A stretch of DNA of 64,000 nucleotides from JAFGTX01 sp942492225 (GTDB lineage Bacteria; Bacillota; Clostridia; Peptostreptococcales; Acidaminobacteraceae): contig CALODS010000022.1 in the NCBI GenBank assembly GCA_942492225.1, forward strand, positions 58,627-122,626, in the 5' to 3' direction. Position 1 is the first letter of the stretch, and each line of letters begins with the position of its first letter. Positions 1 through 9,926 of the stretch are shown here, one piece after another. The position numbers and the translations under genes are program-made. The notes beneath the pieces are model-generated. The model was not told the origin of the DNA and did not search any database. It saw only the letters and a list, made by a program, of their open reading frames with translations.

Positions 1-233
1 ATAGTAAAGCATCAATAGATTATAAAGAATTCATGCTGGAAATGGAGGGCTATAAAGCATCCATAAGTGGGTATAAAAGAAATATATATTTTACGCAATC
101 CTTTACTGATAGTCGTATTGTTTATGTAAAATATGAAAGAAGCGAGTATGCAGATTCTTCACTCCCGCCTTCAAAGTATGAAAATTGGGAAGTTGTCCAA
201 GAAGATGGGCTATGGAAAGTGAAACTTTATTAA
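1..233 (+). CDS. C-terminal fragment of an unrecognised protein
   Basis: The frame that ends with TAA at 231-233 is open back to the window edge (from base 3), so this is the 3' end of a gene that starts outside the window. An internal ATG at 33 has no convincing ribosome binding site. About 76 residues are visible. The last ones (NWEVVQEDGLWKVKLY) resemble the closing strands of NTF2-like or DUF4829-like domains often found in Firmicute lipoproteins, but this is a weak impression. It lies 18 bp upstream of the next gene in the same direction and may be cotranscribed with it. Confidence 0.5.
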   Translation, partial: SKASIDYKEFMLEMEGYKASISGYKRNIYFTQSFTDSRIVYVKYERSEYADSSLPPSKYENWEVVQEDGLWKVKLY

Positions 234-251
234 GAAACAAGAGGGTGACGC

Positions 252-773
252 ATGAGAAAGATACTAATTATTGGATCGCCAGGTGCTGGAAAATCGACCT
301 TGGCTTATCAGTTAAGAGAACTTTTGAGTATTAAACTTGTTCATCTTGATTGTTTCTTTTGGCAGCCTGGATGGGTAAAGATACCAAGAGAAGAGTTGAA
401 CGCTCAAATTGAATTGATGACTCGCGAAGAAGAATGGGTCATGGATGGAACTTATATCGATAGTTTAGAGATGCGATTAAAATCGGCTGATACAGTTATT
501 TTTTTGAATTATCCCTTATGGCTTTGTTTGTATGGGATTATCAAGCGACGTATTATCTTTGCAGGAAAACGTAGAGATGATATGACTGAGGGATGCGATG
601 AAAAACTAGATTGGCCCTTTGTGAAGTGGGTGCTTAAATTCCCAACAACTAATAGACTAGAAATTTTAAGAATTTTAGAATTACACAAGAAAGATTTGGA
701 TGTTTATATTTTTAAAAATAGAACGGAAACAGCAACTTTTATGAAAGAATTAACAGATAAAATCAAAGAATAG
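252..773 (+). CDS. P-loop NTPase of the 'topology modulation' / adenylate-kinase-like family
   Basis: A 173-residue cytosolic protein. A Walker A motif GSPGAGKST lies at residues 8-16, followed by HLDCFFWQPGW and EEWVMDGTY, the pattern of small kinase-like proteins annotated as 'DNA topology modulation protein' (FlaR-like). Family members look like nucleotide or small-molecule kinases and their substrate is mostly unknown. The start is supported by GAGGGTGACGC just upstream. Length is normal for the family. The name FlaR is historical, and a role in DNA topology is not supported by anything seen here. Confidence 0.75.
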   Translation: MRKILIIGSPGAGKSTLAYQLRELLSIKLVHLDCFFWQPGWVKIPREELNAQIELMTREEEWVMDGTYIDSLEMRLKSADTVIFLNYPLWLCLYGIIKRRIIFAGKRRDDMTEGCDEKLDWPFVKWVLKFPTTNRLEILRILELHKKDLDVYIFKNRTETATFMKELTDKIKE

Positions 774-829
774 TGTATTGTTCATTTTTATGGGTAGATT
801 TACATTAAAATGAATTAGGGGGGACGAAC

Positions 830-1552
830 GTGTTTGAGGATGTATTGGAAGTTTTAGAAAAAGATATAATTCGAAATGTGAATGTAATCAATTTTATTAG
901 AGACAATCGTGTCAACAGTGCAGAACTCATTGGTGGATCAGTATTGATAAGAGGATTGAGTGATCGACCGTGGATTTATATTAGCTCTGACTCAAAAACT
1001 GAAATGGAAGAAATAACAGAAAAACTCACACCAGAAGATAAATGTTTCGCAGTAATAGAAGACTGGATGACACCACATATATATAAAGATGATGAATCTT
1101 TAAAGTGGAAGTTATCATCTGCTAAATTATATTATCCAGAAACAACCACATTGCCAAATATTGAGATAGAGGAAGGTATAACTGTGGATTTATTACATAC
1201 GAATGATGCGCCTTTTATGTATGAAAACTATGACTATAAGGAATTTGCATCAGTTAAATATATTCGTGAACGTATTGAAAAAGGTGTGAGTCTTGGTATG
1301 TTCAAAGATCATCAACTCATTGGATGGATAATGACTCATGATGATGGTGCAATGGGTTTTCTGAACGTATTACATGAATATCGCAATAAGGGGTATGCAA
1401 TGGCACTTTCAGTTTCATTGATTAAAATGCTCAGAGCTATGGGTGAAGTACCATTTGTTCACATTGAACCCCATAATTATCAGTCTATGAATCTAGCTAT
1501 GAAAGCTGGGTTTGAAAAAGATAGAATGATTAATTGGTTTGAAATCAAATAA
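830..1552 (+). CDS. GNAT-family N-acetyltransferase
   Basis: A 240-residue protein with a GTG start (830) preceded by an AGGGGGG ribosome binding site. The C-terminal half (about residues 130-240) has the GNAT fold signature: a central strand LIGWIMTHDDGAMGFLNVLHE, the acetyl-CoA loop region EYRNKGYAMALSVSLI (an R/QxxGxA variant), and a closing HIEPHNYQSMNLAMKAGFE. The N-terminal 120 residues resemble the extra domain of two-domain GNAT proteins. The acceptor substrate cannot be inferred. Its 3' end overlaps the convergent LysR gene by 8 bp. Confidence 0.75.
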   Translation: MFEDVLEVLEKDIIRNVNVINFIRDNRVNSAELIGGSVLIRGLSDRPWIYISSDSKTEMEEITEKLTPEDKCFAVIEDWMTPHIYKDDESLKWKLSSAKLYYPETTTLPNIEIEEGITVDLLHTNDAPFMYENYDYKEFASVKYIRERIEKGVSLGMFKDHQLIGWIMTHDDGAMGFLNVLHEYRNKGYAMALSVSLIKMLRAMGEVPFVHIEPHNYQSMNLAMKAGFEKDRMINWFEIK

Positions 1553-2420
1553 GTTGATTGCCAAGCCAGTGCTTTGTTAATTGTAGAAACTCTTTTGCGA
1601 CTGGTGATAGAGTTGCTGTACTGTATCCCACACCTATAATACGTCTATAGTCTTCTTCAAGAGGAATAGCCGCAATGCTGTCGTCGATGAAACGTAGCGT
1701 CAATGTTGGCAAAATACTAAGACCGAGACCTTGTTGCACCATTGCAACGATGGCTTGGTCTTCTTGTATTTCATATTGGATGTCTAACTTCAAATGATTC
1801 TGTGCGATAATCTGATCAACGTCGTGGTTAAGACCCCATTTAGGCGAAATAAATGCTTCGTTATTTAACGAGTGAATAGGTATAGACTTAAAATGACTCA
1901 AGGGATGCTCTTTATTTATGATGACCATAAGTGGATCTTCGACTAATGGCATAAAATTAAGTCCCTCAGATACCGTTTTAGGAATAAATCCAAAATCTAC
2001 TAATCCTGTTTTAATCATATGAACTATTTCTTGATAATAACCAGTATATAGGTGGATTTTGACATCTGGATATGACGCTTTGAAGGATTTTAATAATGAG
2101 GGAAGCCAAAGTCGTCCAACACTTGCAAACGTAGCAATTTTAAGTGTACCGATTTTTAATCCCTTAACCATTGCAATATGCTGTTTAAACTGCTCGTTCT
2201 TGTTAAGGACACCGAGTATTGAAGGGAGTAACTCTTCGCCAACAGGTGTTAGTTTGACACCTGACCGTTCTCTAAAAAGAAGGGGAAGTCCAACTTCTTT
2301 TTCAAAATTATTAATCGCATGACTGACGGCGGATTGTGTCATATTTAACGATTGTGCAGCTTTTGTTAAACTACCAGTTTCAACCACTTTGGAAAAAATT
2401 TCAAATCGAGTGAGGGTCAT
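1545..2420 (-). CDS. LysR-type transcriptional regulator
   Basis: A 291-residue DNA-binding regulator. Residues 1-60 form the winged helix-turn-helix (LTRFEIFSKVVETGSLTKAA, then LNMTQSAVSHAINNFEKEVG), and residues 90-290 the type-2 periplasmic-binding-like effector domain (LKIGTLKIATFASVG at its start). It is one of only three intact genes in the window ending in TGA. No divergent target gene is adjacent: upstream lies a terminator and the end of the transglutaminase operon, and its 3' neighbour is a convergent GNAT gene. The target and inducer are therefore unknown. LysR proteins usually repress their own gene from the roughly 145 bp upstream of the start. Confidence 0.88.
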   Translation of the reverse strand: MTLTRFEIFSKVVETGSLTKAAQSLNMTQSAVSHAINNFEKEVGLPLLFRERSGVKLTPVGEELLPSILGVLNKNEQFKQHIAMVKGLKIGTLKIATFASVGRLWLPSLLKSFKASYPDVKIHLYTGYYQEIVHMIKTGLVDFGFIPKTVSEGLNFMPLVEDPLMVIINKEHPLSHFKSIPIHSLNNEAFISPKWGLNHDVDQIIAQNHLKLDIQYEIQEDQAIVAMVQQGLGLSILPTLTLRFIDDSIAAIPLEEDYRRIIGVGYSTATLSPVAKEFLQLTKHWLGNQLI

Positions 2421-2565
2421 AGATTGCTCCTTGTATTAATATATTTCATGTTAAGTATGAATAACATTCGTTTGATTAATATATATTATACAGATATAAT
2501 TTAATTAATCAAGAAACCTCAAATTCATATAAAATTGATAAAAAGAAAATAAAAAACCTAAAACC

Positions 2566-2610
2566 TAAAAAGAAAAAACCTTGGCATTGCCTTGGTTTTT
2601 TCTTTTTTTG
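2566..2610 (-). terminator. Rho-independent terminator after the MoxR operon
   Basis: An outer stem AAAAAACC/GGTTTTTT and an inner stem GGC/GCC around ATT, separated by two T-T mismatches, are flanked by A- and T-rich tracts. It sits just past the 3' end of the transglutaminase gene on the minus strand and could also act in the other direction. Confidence 0.6.
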
Positions 2611-2644
2611 AAAATTAGATGGGTCCTAGTCTTCTCATGCCAGA

Positions 2645-4921
2645 TTAAAGTAAGTCATTATAAAAATTAATGAAATGACCCAACACATATTTTTTATAAA
2701 AATAATTTATGTGACCAATCTTATAATGAACTCTCTTATCTGCAAAATAATAAAAATCTAATATTTTGTTATATTCTTCAGTGGTTGCCATGGTATTAGA
2801 ATATTTTAATCGTATATAGAGTTCAGTAATATTTTCAAAGTCGTGATCAAAATCGTAAAAATGACGTTTGATGCGCTTTGAAAATTCTCTTGGTGTTTCA
2901 CCAATCGTCCGGTGAATATTAATATGTTCAAATAGGACAAGGATATTTCCGTAAACATAAATTCCTTTGAAAGGATTATTAATAAGTTTATAATGATATG
3001 TCTTGTATTTTTGGGACATGTATAAAATTCGCATTGATATAGTAATAAGAAAAATCAAAAGGACTGTTATAGGTAATTTATCAATCAAACGACCATAGAG
3101 ATGCTGTATATTGTTCTTATTGGGATAATCGGTTAAATTATTATAAGTGAATGCATTGAGGTTTTCCAAACGATCCTGTTTCAATGATAATAGATAAGCG
3201 GATTCATCATCGAAATTATATAAGTTGCTGTTATTATAAGTTGTTAGAATCGTAACATCTTGGGGTTCGATTGGTGGTGTAAAAGCAGGTGTTGCTTCGA
3301 GTGTTACCCATCCACAATCATCAAAATAGGCCTCTACCCATGCATGTCCATTGGAAAATCTAACTTCATAATAATCGTTTGTTTTTTGTTCTGGCATTCG
3401 AAACCCTTCCACATATCGTGTCGGTATATCGATGCTTCTTAAGAGTATACATAAACTTGTAGCAAAATAAGTACAATAACCTTCTCTTGTTTCAAATAAG
3501 AAATAATCAACGAAATCTTCTCCGGCGGGAAGTGTATTAGGTTCTAGTGTGTATGTATAATGTTGTCTCAAATAGCTGATAATGTTTTTTGCTTTCAATT
3601 TTTGGTCATCTGCTGAAATCGTTAATTCTATCGCGAGCTCTTTGACACGTGTTGGCAGGGTATTAGGCAATTTTAAATAATCTTCTTTGTTGAAGAGGAT
3701 ACTTGTAGGTGTTGATATGTCTGCTTGTGTTTTACTTGGTAAAAAGCTTGTAATGGTATATGATTCATTTTTATACCGAGCGCCGAGCAAAGTGATTTCA
3801 TGATTAGCATCTATCCAAATTTTACCCATGCGTTCAATTGTGACAGACAGTGGTTGATAGGGCGCAAACAATGTGAATGATGATAAATTTTTATTGGTTA
3901 TTTTGAGAGATATTTCTTCGCCAGAATATAGTTCGGGTCTTAATTGTACGCCGGTTTTTTGTTCCACTTTGATTCGATTGCCATGGGTCCAACTTTTGCC
4001 ATCATAAGTTGATAGAATATTACCTCTGAGATATAGAGGATATGGTGAATCAACAACAAATGCAATGGACTCATTTAATTCTACAGGTCCACCAAGTTGT
4101 CCATCGTCATTAAGAAAACCTGTTTGTTCAAAACTGAATAGTTCAGCAGATGTAAATGTTCTCATATGTTGAGTTTCTTGTCGTAGGTCTTCTAAACTTG
4201 GTATAAGGTTAATTAATTGGTTTTCAAGCCATTGCCACTCTACAAAATTTCCACCTTTGGGCAATAACAAAGCGACCACCAATATGATGATAATATAACG
4301 AAAGCTAAAACGTATCCACTCTTGAAATTGTGCATCAATTCCTCTGATTTTGACAATTGAATCACTGCTAGCAAGAACATTAAATCTTTTTAATGTATGA
4401 AGCATAGCGTAGGAAGCAATATATATGAGGATGTAGCCATAGGCACTATCAATATAATTATACCAAGCATAAATCATATATAAGAGAAATGAAATAAATA
4501 AGATACGGTCACGTTTGAATTTATATACTATTAGCAGTGATAAAATTGAAATACAACACCCAATCATGATCATTGCAATGATGCTATTTAAAGGATCGAG
4601 CAAATCATATCCAGCGGTATAATTTTCGATATTAAGTAAAAAATCCGAAAGTGTTTGACTAAAGATTCCTAGCCACTCTGGATGTACTTGCTGAATAAGA
4701 ATATATCCAATTAAAATAAAAGTTCCAATAAAAAAAATAGAAATAGGATAGAAGGTAACGAGTGCACTTAATTGCTGAATGACAAATATATATCCCAATA
4801 GCTTAATAAGTGGAAGTTTAACGCCTAACATTACAGCAATTAGCGCAATAGGACCCAAACTGAACATAATGTAAACCATATAATATAAAATTCGTTTTTT
4901 ATTTTTTGGTTGTGTCATCAT
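2645..4921 (-). CDS. TgpA-like membrane transglutaminase-domain protein
   Basis: A 758-residue membrane protein. Residues 1-230 hold about six hydrophobic segments (DUF3488/TgpA-type N-terminus). A large extracytoplasmic part follows, with a transglutaminase core at about 450-560: the catalytic Cys483 in EGYCTYFATSLCILLRS, then GHAWVEAYFDDCGW (His) and LEATPAF (Asp position not assigned). Another membrane segment lies near 640 (LPITVLLIFLITISMRILY), followed by a cytoplasmic tail. With the DUF58 and MoxR genes it forms the well-known MoxR/DUF58/TgpA cluster, thought to act on cell-envelope proteins or on assembly of protein complexes. The physiological substrate is unknown. It is the last gene of the operon, 18 bp after DUF58. 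Confidence 0.85.
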   Translation of the reverse strand: MMTQPKNKKRILYYMVYIMFSLGPIALIAVMLGVKLPLIKLLGYIFVIQQLSALVTFYPISIFFIGTFILIGYILIQQVHPEWLGIFSQTLSDFLLNIENYTAGYDLLDPLNSIIAMIMIGCCISILSLLIVYKFKRDRILFISFLLYMIYAWYNYIDSAYGYILIYIASYAMLHTLKRFNVLASSDSIVKIRGIDAQFQEWIRFSFRYIIIILVVALLLPKGGNFVEWQWLENQLINLIPSLEDLRQETQHMRTFTSAELFSFEQTGFLNDDGQLGGPVELNESIAFVVDSPYPLYLRGNILSTYDGKSWTHGNRIKVEQKTGVQLRPELYSGEEISLKITNKNLSSFTLFAPYQPLSVTIERMGKIWIDANHEITLLGARYKNESYTITSFLPSKTQADISTPTSILFNKEDYLKLPNTLPTRVKELAIELTISADDQKLKAKNIISYLRQHYTYTLEPNTLPAGEDFVDYFLFETREGYCTYFATSLCILLRSIDIPTRYVEGFRMPEQKTNDYYEVRFSNGHAWVEAYFDDCGWVTLEATPAFTPPIEPQDVTILTTYNNSNLYNFDDESAYLLSLKQDRLENLNAFTYNNLTDYPNKNNIQHLYGRLIDKLPITVLLIFLITISMRILYMSQKYKTYHYKLINNPFKGIYVYGNILVLFEHINIHRTIGETPREFSKRIKRHFYDFDHDFENITELYIRLKYSNTMATTEEYNKILDFYYFADKRVHYKIGHINYFYKKYVLGHFINFYNDLL

Positions 4922-4939
4922 AAGAATCCCCTTAGTATA

Positions 4940-6109
4940 TTATAAAGAAACTTTTAATACGGAAATTGCTTCAGCTTCCATCTTTTGAATAAGATGTAGT
5001 TGATTTTGATATTGGAACGTTGTTGTGTCGTGTGTATTTATTAAGAAAACCATTGGATGAATATTTGACATTTTAAGATGAATAAGTTCAGTGGCGAGTT
5101 CTTTTGATAAACACGGGGTGACAATAATAATCGTTGTCCCTTGTGAAATACTAGGACTAAAATTTATGAGTTCATCTTTTATTGAGCGCAGGTTTCTAGG
5201 TGAAAATTCAACGAATTTTTCTAAAAAAACTTTTAAGTAAGTGTCACTCGATCCACTGGTTTTTTCATAGTGATTATTATGAGTCGTTAAATAACTAATA
5301 TTTAAGTGATTTAGCAAACAAAAGTGTGTAATTGAAACGCATACTTCAACTATTTTGTCCTCGATTTTTCTATAGGTATCATTTTTATAATCTAACAAAC
5401 TGTCATTTAGCATGAGAATAACTTCTGCATCACCGCGATATTCAAACTCTTTTACAATCAATTGATCATGTTTTGCAGAAGCGCGCCAATGTATTTTCTT
5501 AACGGAATCTCCATTGCGATAGTCTCTAAGTGTATCAATCGCGGAATAATCTTGAAAAGTTGGATCATCTACAATTAAATTGCCCATTTGAATACCTGCT
5601 TCTACTGTAAAATCAGAGAGTGGTAAAATACGAGGGTATATTTTTATAGCAATTGGAGCTTGTAATTTTTTTCTGAATTCAAAAATATTAAATACGTCCT
5701 TGATAAGGAGTTGCGTCTCACCTATAGTGTAAATGCCTCTTCGATGGCAATTTATGAGTCGTTTGTCTACGAATGTTTCATCTGGAGATAAATGAAATGT
5801 TTTTGGTGGCTCAAATTCATTTGATAAAAGTTCAGCAATGGTACTTTTATATTCTAGATGAGGAAATAGCACCTTTGTTGGATTTGAAAATCTTGTAATG
5901 AGTTCAATTTTCTCACCTGCCACTAAATCACGCGCGGGCAAATCAATTGAACCAATAAGTTTGTATTTTCCAATTAATCCATGGAATAGTGGTAAAAAAA
6001 TAAGGCCAAGATAAAAGTACAATATAAAGTATGGTAATCGACCACCGATGAAAGCAACTGCCAGTAGTAAAATAAAACCAATTATAAAAATCAAACCTTT
6101 AGTTTTCAT
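4940..6109 (-). CDS. DUF58 domain protein (membrane-anchored, vWA-like)
   Basis: A 389-residue protein with two N-terminal membrane segments (residues 5-45, FIIGFILLLAVAFIGG and FILYFYLGLIFLPLF). The DUF58 signature follows at about 190-235: TLRDYRNGDSVKKIHWRASA and KEFEYRGDAEVILMLND, the latter opening a von Willebrand A-like fold. It overlaps the end of the MoxR gene by 11 bp, indicating translational coupling. In this conserved triad DUF58 proteins are presumed clients or effectors of the MoxR ATPase. That role is family knowledge and is not shown by this sequence. Confidence 0.88.
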   Translation of the reverse strand: MKTKGLIFIIGFILLLAVAFIGGRLPYFILYFYLGLIFLPLFHGLIGKYKLIGSIDLPARDLVAGEKIELITRFSNPTKVLFPHLEYKSTIAELLSNEFEPPKTFHLSPDETFVDKRLINCHRRGIYTIGETQLLIKDVFNIFEFRKKLQAPIAIKIYPRILPLSDFTVEAGIQMGNLIVDDPTFQDYSAIDTLRDYRNGDSVKKIHWRASAKHDQLIVKEFEYRGDAEVILMLNDSLLDYKNDTYRKIEDKIVEVCVSITHFCLLNHLNISYLTTHNNHYEKTSGSSDTYLKVFLEKFVEFSPRNLRSIKDELINFSPSISQGTTIIIVTPCLSKELATELIHLKMSNIHPMVFLINTHDTTTFQYQNQLHLIQKMEAEAISVLKVSL

Positions 6110-7049
6110 TTTGATGTACCACAGGAATATGAAGAGACCCTAGAACATCTTTAATGACTTTATCGATACTTAGTCCTTCAATTCGAGCCTCGGCAGAAAG
6201 CATAAGTCGGTGCTTAAGTATATCGCTTGCGATTTCCTTTACATCGTCAGGAATGACATAAGATCGATTCTCTAAATAGGCAAGTGCTTTTGAACTTCTA
6301 AATAAATCAATAGAGACACGGGGACTTGCGCCTAAATGAATAGAAGGATGCTGCCTCGTCGCGCTAGATATACTGACAATATAATGAAGAATATCAGGAT
6401 GAAGTGTAATGGCATCAACTTCTTCTTGTATCGTCAGAATATCATCTTTCGTTGCAACGGCAGTAATATGATCAAGGGATTTGCTGGATTGATAGTTTTC
6501 CACAATTTTTTTCTCGAATTCTAAATCTGGGTACCCTAAAGATATTTTCATGATAAAACGATCTAACTGCGCTTCTGGAAGCGGATAAGTACCTTGGTAA
6601 TCTAAAGGATTTTGTGTCGCTAAAACCATAAAAGGCGGTTCTAAATTATAGGTGTGGTGATCCACTGATATTTGACGTTCTTCCATGGCTTGCAATAAAC
6701 TTGATTGTGTTTTAGGAGAAGTTCTATTGATCTCATCAGCCAAAATTAATTGATTAAATAATGGTCCTTCTTTGAATTGAAAGACGTTTTCACTTTTGTT
6801 ATAAATGGTTAATCCAGTTATATCAGATGGCATTAAATCTGGTGTAAATTGTATCCTGCTGTGGCTTAAGTCCACACTTTTTGCGAGTACTTTAACAAGT
6901 GTTGTTTTTCCAACGCCGGGAACGTCTTCTATCAACAAGTGACCACGCGCAAAAAAACAGATAAGTACTTTTTTTAAAACTTCATCTTTTCCTACGATTA
7001 CTTTTTTCATATTATTAAGTATATCAATTGCTTTTTGTTGTGTTTTCAT
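6099..7049 (-). CDS. MoxR-family AAA+ ATPase
   Basis: A 316-residue AAA+ chaperone-like ATPase. Near the N-terminus are Walker A (EDVPGVGKTTLVK), then a Walker B/sensor region (LILADEINRTSPKTQSSLLQAMEE), sensor 1 (LATQNPLDYQGTYPLPEAQLDRF) and an arginine-finger/sensor 2 region (LGASPRVSIDLFRSSKA). I place the start at 7049 because GGGAGGA lies just upstream of that ATG. An upstream in-frame ATG at 7088 would add 13 poorly conserved residues and has no such site. It is the first gene of the MoxR-DUF58-TgpA operon and drives ATP-dependent remodelling of unknown clients. Confidence 0.9.
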   Translation of the reverse strand: MKTQQKAIDILNNMKKVIVGKDEVLKKVLICFFARGHLLIEDVPGVGKTTLVKVLAKSVDLSHSRIQFTPDLMPSDITGLTIYNKSENVFQFKEGPLFNQLILADEINRTSPKTQSSLLQAMEERQISVDHHTYNLEPPFMVLATQNPLDYQGTYPLPEAQLDRFIMKISLGYPDLEFEKKIVENYQSSKSLDHITAVATKDDILTIQEEVDAITLHPDILHYIVSISSATRQHPSIHLGASPRVSIDLFRSSKALAYLENRSYVIPDDVKEIASDILKHRLMLSAEARIEGLSIDKVIKDVLGSLHIPVVHQNEN

Positions 7050-7232
7050 TATTGTCCTCCCGAAAATAGTGGTTTTTTTGACTGACAAGTAATCTCTATT
7101 AGTAATAGTTATACCCTTTATAATAAAATTCCTTTAAATTATCAAAATATTACAAAAAAATAATTGTATTATGGAATTGCATCTGTTACACTGCATAAAA
7201 GACATTAGGAATCTATGAGATAGGAGGACAAT

Positions 7233-8270
7233 ATGATTATTCCAAAGAAATTAGAAAAAGGTGATAAAGTTGCTGTTGTCAGCTTGTCTTGGGGCGGAGC
7301 TGGAGACGGTGAAATACATACAAGATATTTGCGTGGTAAAAAGAGGTTGGAAGAACGCTTTGGATTAGAAGTTGTGGCAATGCCACATGCCTTGAAGGGA
7401 TCTGATTTTGTTGCTCAAAATCCTGAATTAAGAGCGAAGGACTTCATGGATGCGTTCAAAGACCCATCCATAAAAGCCATTATATCAGCTATTGGGGGCA
7501 ACGATACCATCAGATTGTTACCGTATATTGATTATAATGTTATTCGAGAAAACCCAAAGATTTTTATGGGCTATTCAGATACAACGATCAATCATTTTAT
7601 GTGCTACAAAGCAGGTTTAAGAAGTTATTATGGTCCTTGTGTGTTGTTAGAATTTGCAGAAAACGTGGCAATGCATACATATACAATTGATGAAATTCAC
7701 AAAGGGTTATTTAGTAATGAAGACATTGGTGAAATTAAATGTGCGTCAGAATGGACAGCTGAGTATTTACCATGGGATATAAAAGAAAACAACGATACTT
7801 TGAGAATAATGAGGAAAGAGGAACATGGTTATGAAATTTTACAAGGTTCAGGCACCGTGCAAGGTCCTTTAATAGGTGGTTGTATAGAGGTTTTAGATTG
7901 GTTGCGTGGGACGGAACTTTGGCCTTCCCTTGATGAGTGGCGAGGGAAAATACTTTTTCTAGAGACAAGTGAAGATAAACCAGACCCGCTGATGGTAACC
8001 TTTATGCTTCGAGCATTTTGGGCAACGGGGATCATTGATGTCATAGCAGGAATGATTATTGGGAAACCTCAAAATGAAGTCTACTATGATGCCTACAAAA
8101 CTATTTTTAAAGATGTTATTGGTGGAGAATGTGGTCGTCCAGAACTTCCAATCCTTTATAATGTGAGTTTTGGACATAATTCACCAATAACAATTCTTCC
8201 AATGGGGGCATTAGCAGAAATCAACTGTGAACATAAGACATTAACTATTTTAGAAAGTGGCGTACTTTGA
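7233..8270 (+). CDS. S66-family peptidase (LD-carboxypeptidase / MccF-like)
   Basis: A 345-residue cytosolic serine peptidase. The N-terminus (LEKGDKVAVVSLSWGG) and the nucleophile region FMGYSDTTINHFM, with Ser115, match the S66 family, which includes murein tetrapeptide LD-carboxypeptidases and the microcin C7 immunity protein MccF. The C-terminal half carries FLETSEDKP and the GxIIGKP-like segment typical of the MccF branch, so it may hydrolyse peptide-nucleotide toxins or muropeptides. The start is supported by GATAGGAGG. It is transcribed divergently from the MoxR operon as an apparent single gene and ends in TGA. Substrate choice between cell-wall peptide and toxin is not decided by the sequence. 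Confidence 0.85.
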   Translation: MIIPKKLEKGDKVAVVSLSWGGAGDGEIHTRYLRGKKRLEERFGLEVVAMPHALKGSDFVAQNPELRAKDFMDAFKDPSIKAIISAIGGNDTIRLLPYIDYNVIRENPKIFMGYSDTTINHFMCYKAGLRSYYGPCVLLEFAENVAMHTYTIDEIHKGLFSNEDIGEIKCASEWTAEYLPWDIKENNDTLRIMRKEEHGYEILQGSGTVQGPLIGGCIEVLDWLRGTELWPSLDEWRGKILFLETSEDKPDPLMVTFMLRAFWATGIIDVIAGMIIGKPQNEVYYDAYKTIFKDVIGGECGRPELPILYNVSFGHNSPITILPMGALAEINCEHKTLTILESGVL

Positions 8271-8584
8271 TAAGGCGTCATTTCAAAAAAATTATATAGC
8301 AAATCATAGCTCTGACACAAATGCTAATAATAATACGTTTTATAGTATGAAAGGCAATGGTGTGTGTTATTAGAATGAGTTGGACGATTACAAGAACATC
8401 AAAAAAATTATAAAATTGATGGCAAAAGATATAATGAATAATTTTTCTCTTTTGTACTAAATTTAGTGCGTGATGTAAGAGACTTTAAGTGTTAAAATGA
8501 TAGAGAGTACGTCCGCGGGACATACCATTAATTTGAAAGCTAATTGCTTGATTATAAAATTTTTTTAAAAAAAGGAGATTTATT
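8271..8584 (+). other. Intergenic region, 314 bp, no gene recognised
   Basis: AT-rich and free of coding signals. There is a possible -10 hexamer TAAAAT at 8493-8498 without a convincing -35, then a GC-richer patch GTCCGCGGGAC at 8521-8531 (a palindrome around CCGCGG) about 55 bp before the aminotransferase start, which could be an operator or the 5' end of the leader. A strong AAAGGAGA ribosome binding site precedes the ATG. No known riboswitch motif was recognised. Confidence 0.4.
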
Positions 8585-9901
8585 ATGAGTAAACCAGTTT
8601 TATCAGCACATTTTGAGTCTAGAACGCCATCTGACGTAAGATTAGCTCAAATGAAATATGAAGAGCGTAAAGTTAAACCAGAAGCGGTTATCAATGTTGG
8701 TATTGGTAATGTTTCACTTCCTACAAATCCAGCGATGCAAAAGAGAATGTTTGAACTTGGCGCTGAAGGAAGCCCATTTGCAAATGGTGTAATAAGATAT
8801 TCAACAACTGCAGGTACTGAAGAAGCTCAAAATGCTTTCAAAAATATTTTAAAGTGTGAAGGCTTTGATACAAGTAAATTACACGTTCAAGTAACTGACG
8901 GTGGCTCTTCAGGGATGGAATTATTATTAGTAGGTCTTTGTGGACCAGCTGGTACGGATGAAAGACCATTAATGATGATTGACCCTGCTTACACAAACTA
9001 CATTTCTTTTGCTGAAAGAGTAGGCCGTAAGACAGTAACAGTTAAGCGTACTTTATCAGATGATGGTAAATTTACATTGCCTGAATTAAGTGAAATTGAA
9101 GATGCAATTAAGAAACACAATCCTGGTGCATTATTAGTTATTCCATATGATAACCCAACAGGTCAATTATTTGGATACGATGCAATGAAAGATTTAGCAG
9201 GTCTTTGTGTTAAATATAATATGTGGATGGTAAGTGATGAAGCTTATCGTGAACTATACTACGAAGAAGGCACTGACCTTGTAAGTGTTTGGGGATTATC
9301 TGATGCAGATGTACCTGGCATTGAAGGTAGAAGAATCAGTATTGAAACAGCTTCAAAAGTTTGGAATGCTTGTGGGTTAAGAATTGGTGCTGTTATTACT
9401 GATAGCCCTGAATTCAATAACCGTTCTATTGCAGAATACACAGCTAACCTTTGTGCAAACGTAATTGGTCAGTACATTTTTGGTGCGTTAGCACACGAAA
9501 CACCTGAGCAAATTGCTGACTGGTGTAAAGGATTAAAAGAATATTACAAAGGCCATATTATGAGCGTATACAATGGATTAAAAGAACTTGAGCCTGGCTT
9601 AATCGTTTCTAGTCCTGACGCTTCTATCTACTCTGTAATCGATGTAAGAAACGTTGTTAAACCAGGATTTGATGCGATTGATTTTGTTCTTTACTGTGCA
9701 GAAGAAGGTAAAGTAACAGTTGATGGTGTTGAAACAACACTTTTAGTAGCACCTATGAAAGGCTTCTATAACGTTGCTAAGGGTGAGTTTAATCCAGGTA
9801 GCACACAATTCCGTATTTCTTTTGTTGAAACACCAGAAAATATGGCGAAAATCCCTACATTATTCGTAGAATTATTAAAGCAATTTGAAGCGCAAAGATA
9901 A
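8585..9901 (+). CDS. PLP-dependent class I/II aminotransferase
   Basis: A 438-residue fold-type I aminotransferase. The PLP lysine is Lys258 in TASKVWNACGLRIG. Upstream are the cofactor and substrate signatures VIPYDNPTGQLFG and SDEAYRELYYEEG, and near the C-terminus the carboxylate-binding arginine in STQFRISFVETPENM. Codon use is more optimised than in its neighbours and the ribosome binding site is strong (AAAGGAGA), suggesting high expression. The acceptor is unknown; methionine, aromatic or branched-chain amino acids are all possible. A terminator separates it from the methylthioribose-type operon downstream, so a shared role in sulfur-amino-acid metabolism is only suggestive. Confidence 0.85.
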   Translation: MSKPVLSAHFESRTPSDVRLAQMKYEERKVKPEAVINVGIGNVSLPTNPAMQKRMFELGAEGSPFANGVIRYSTTAGTEEAQNAFKNILKCEGFDTSKLHVQVTDGGSSGMELLLVGLCGPAGTDERPLMMIDPAYTNYISFAERVGRKTVTVKRTLSDDGKFTLPELSEIEDAIKKHNPGALLVIPYDNPTGQLFGYDAMKDLAGLCVKYNMWMVSDEAYRELYYEEGTDLVSVWGLSDADVPGIEGRRISIETASKVWNACGLRIGAVITDSPEFNNRSIAEYTANLCANVIGQYIFGALAHETPEQIADWCKGLKEYYKGHIMSVYNGLKELEPGLIVSSPDASIYSVIDVRNVVKPGFDAIDFVLYCAEEGKVTVDGVETTLLVAPMKGFYNVAKGEFNPGSTQFRISFVETPENMAKIPTLFVELLKQFEAQR

Positions 9902-9926
9902 ATAGTAACAGATATAAGGATTTTTT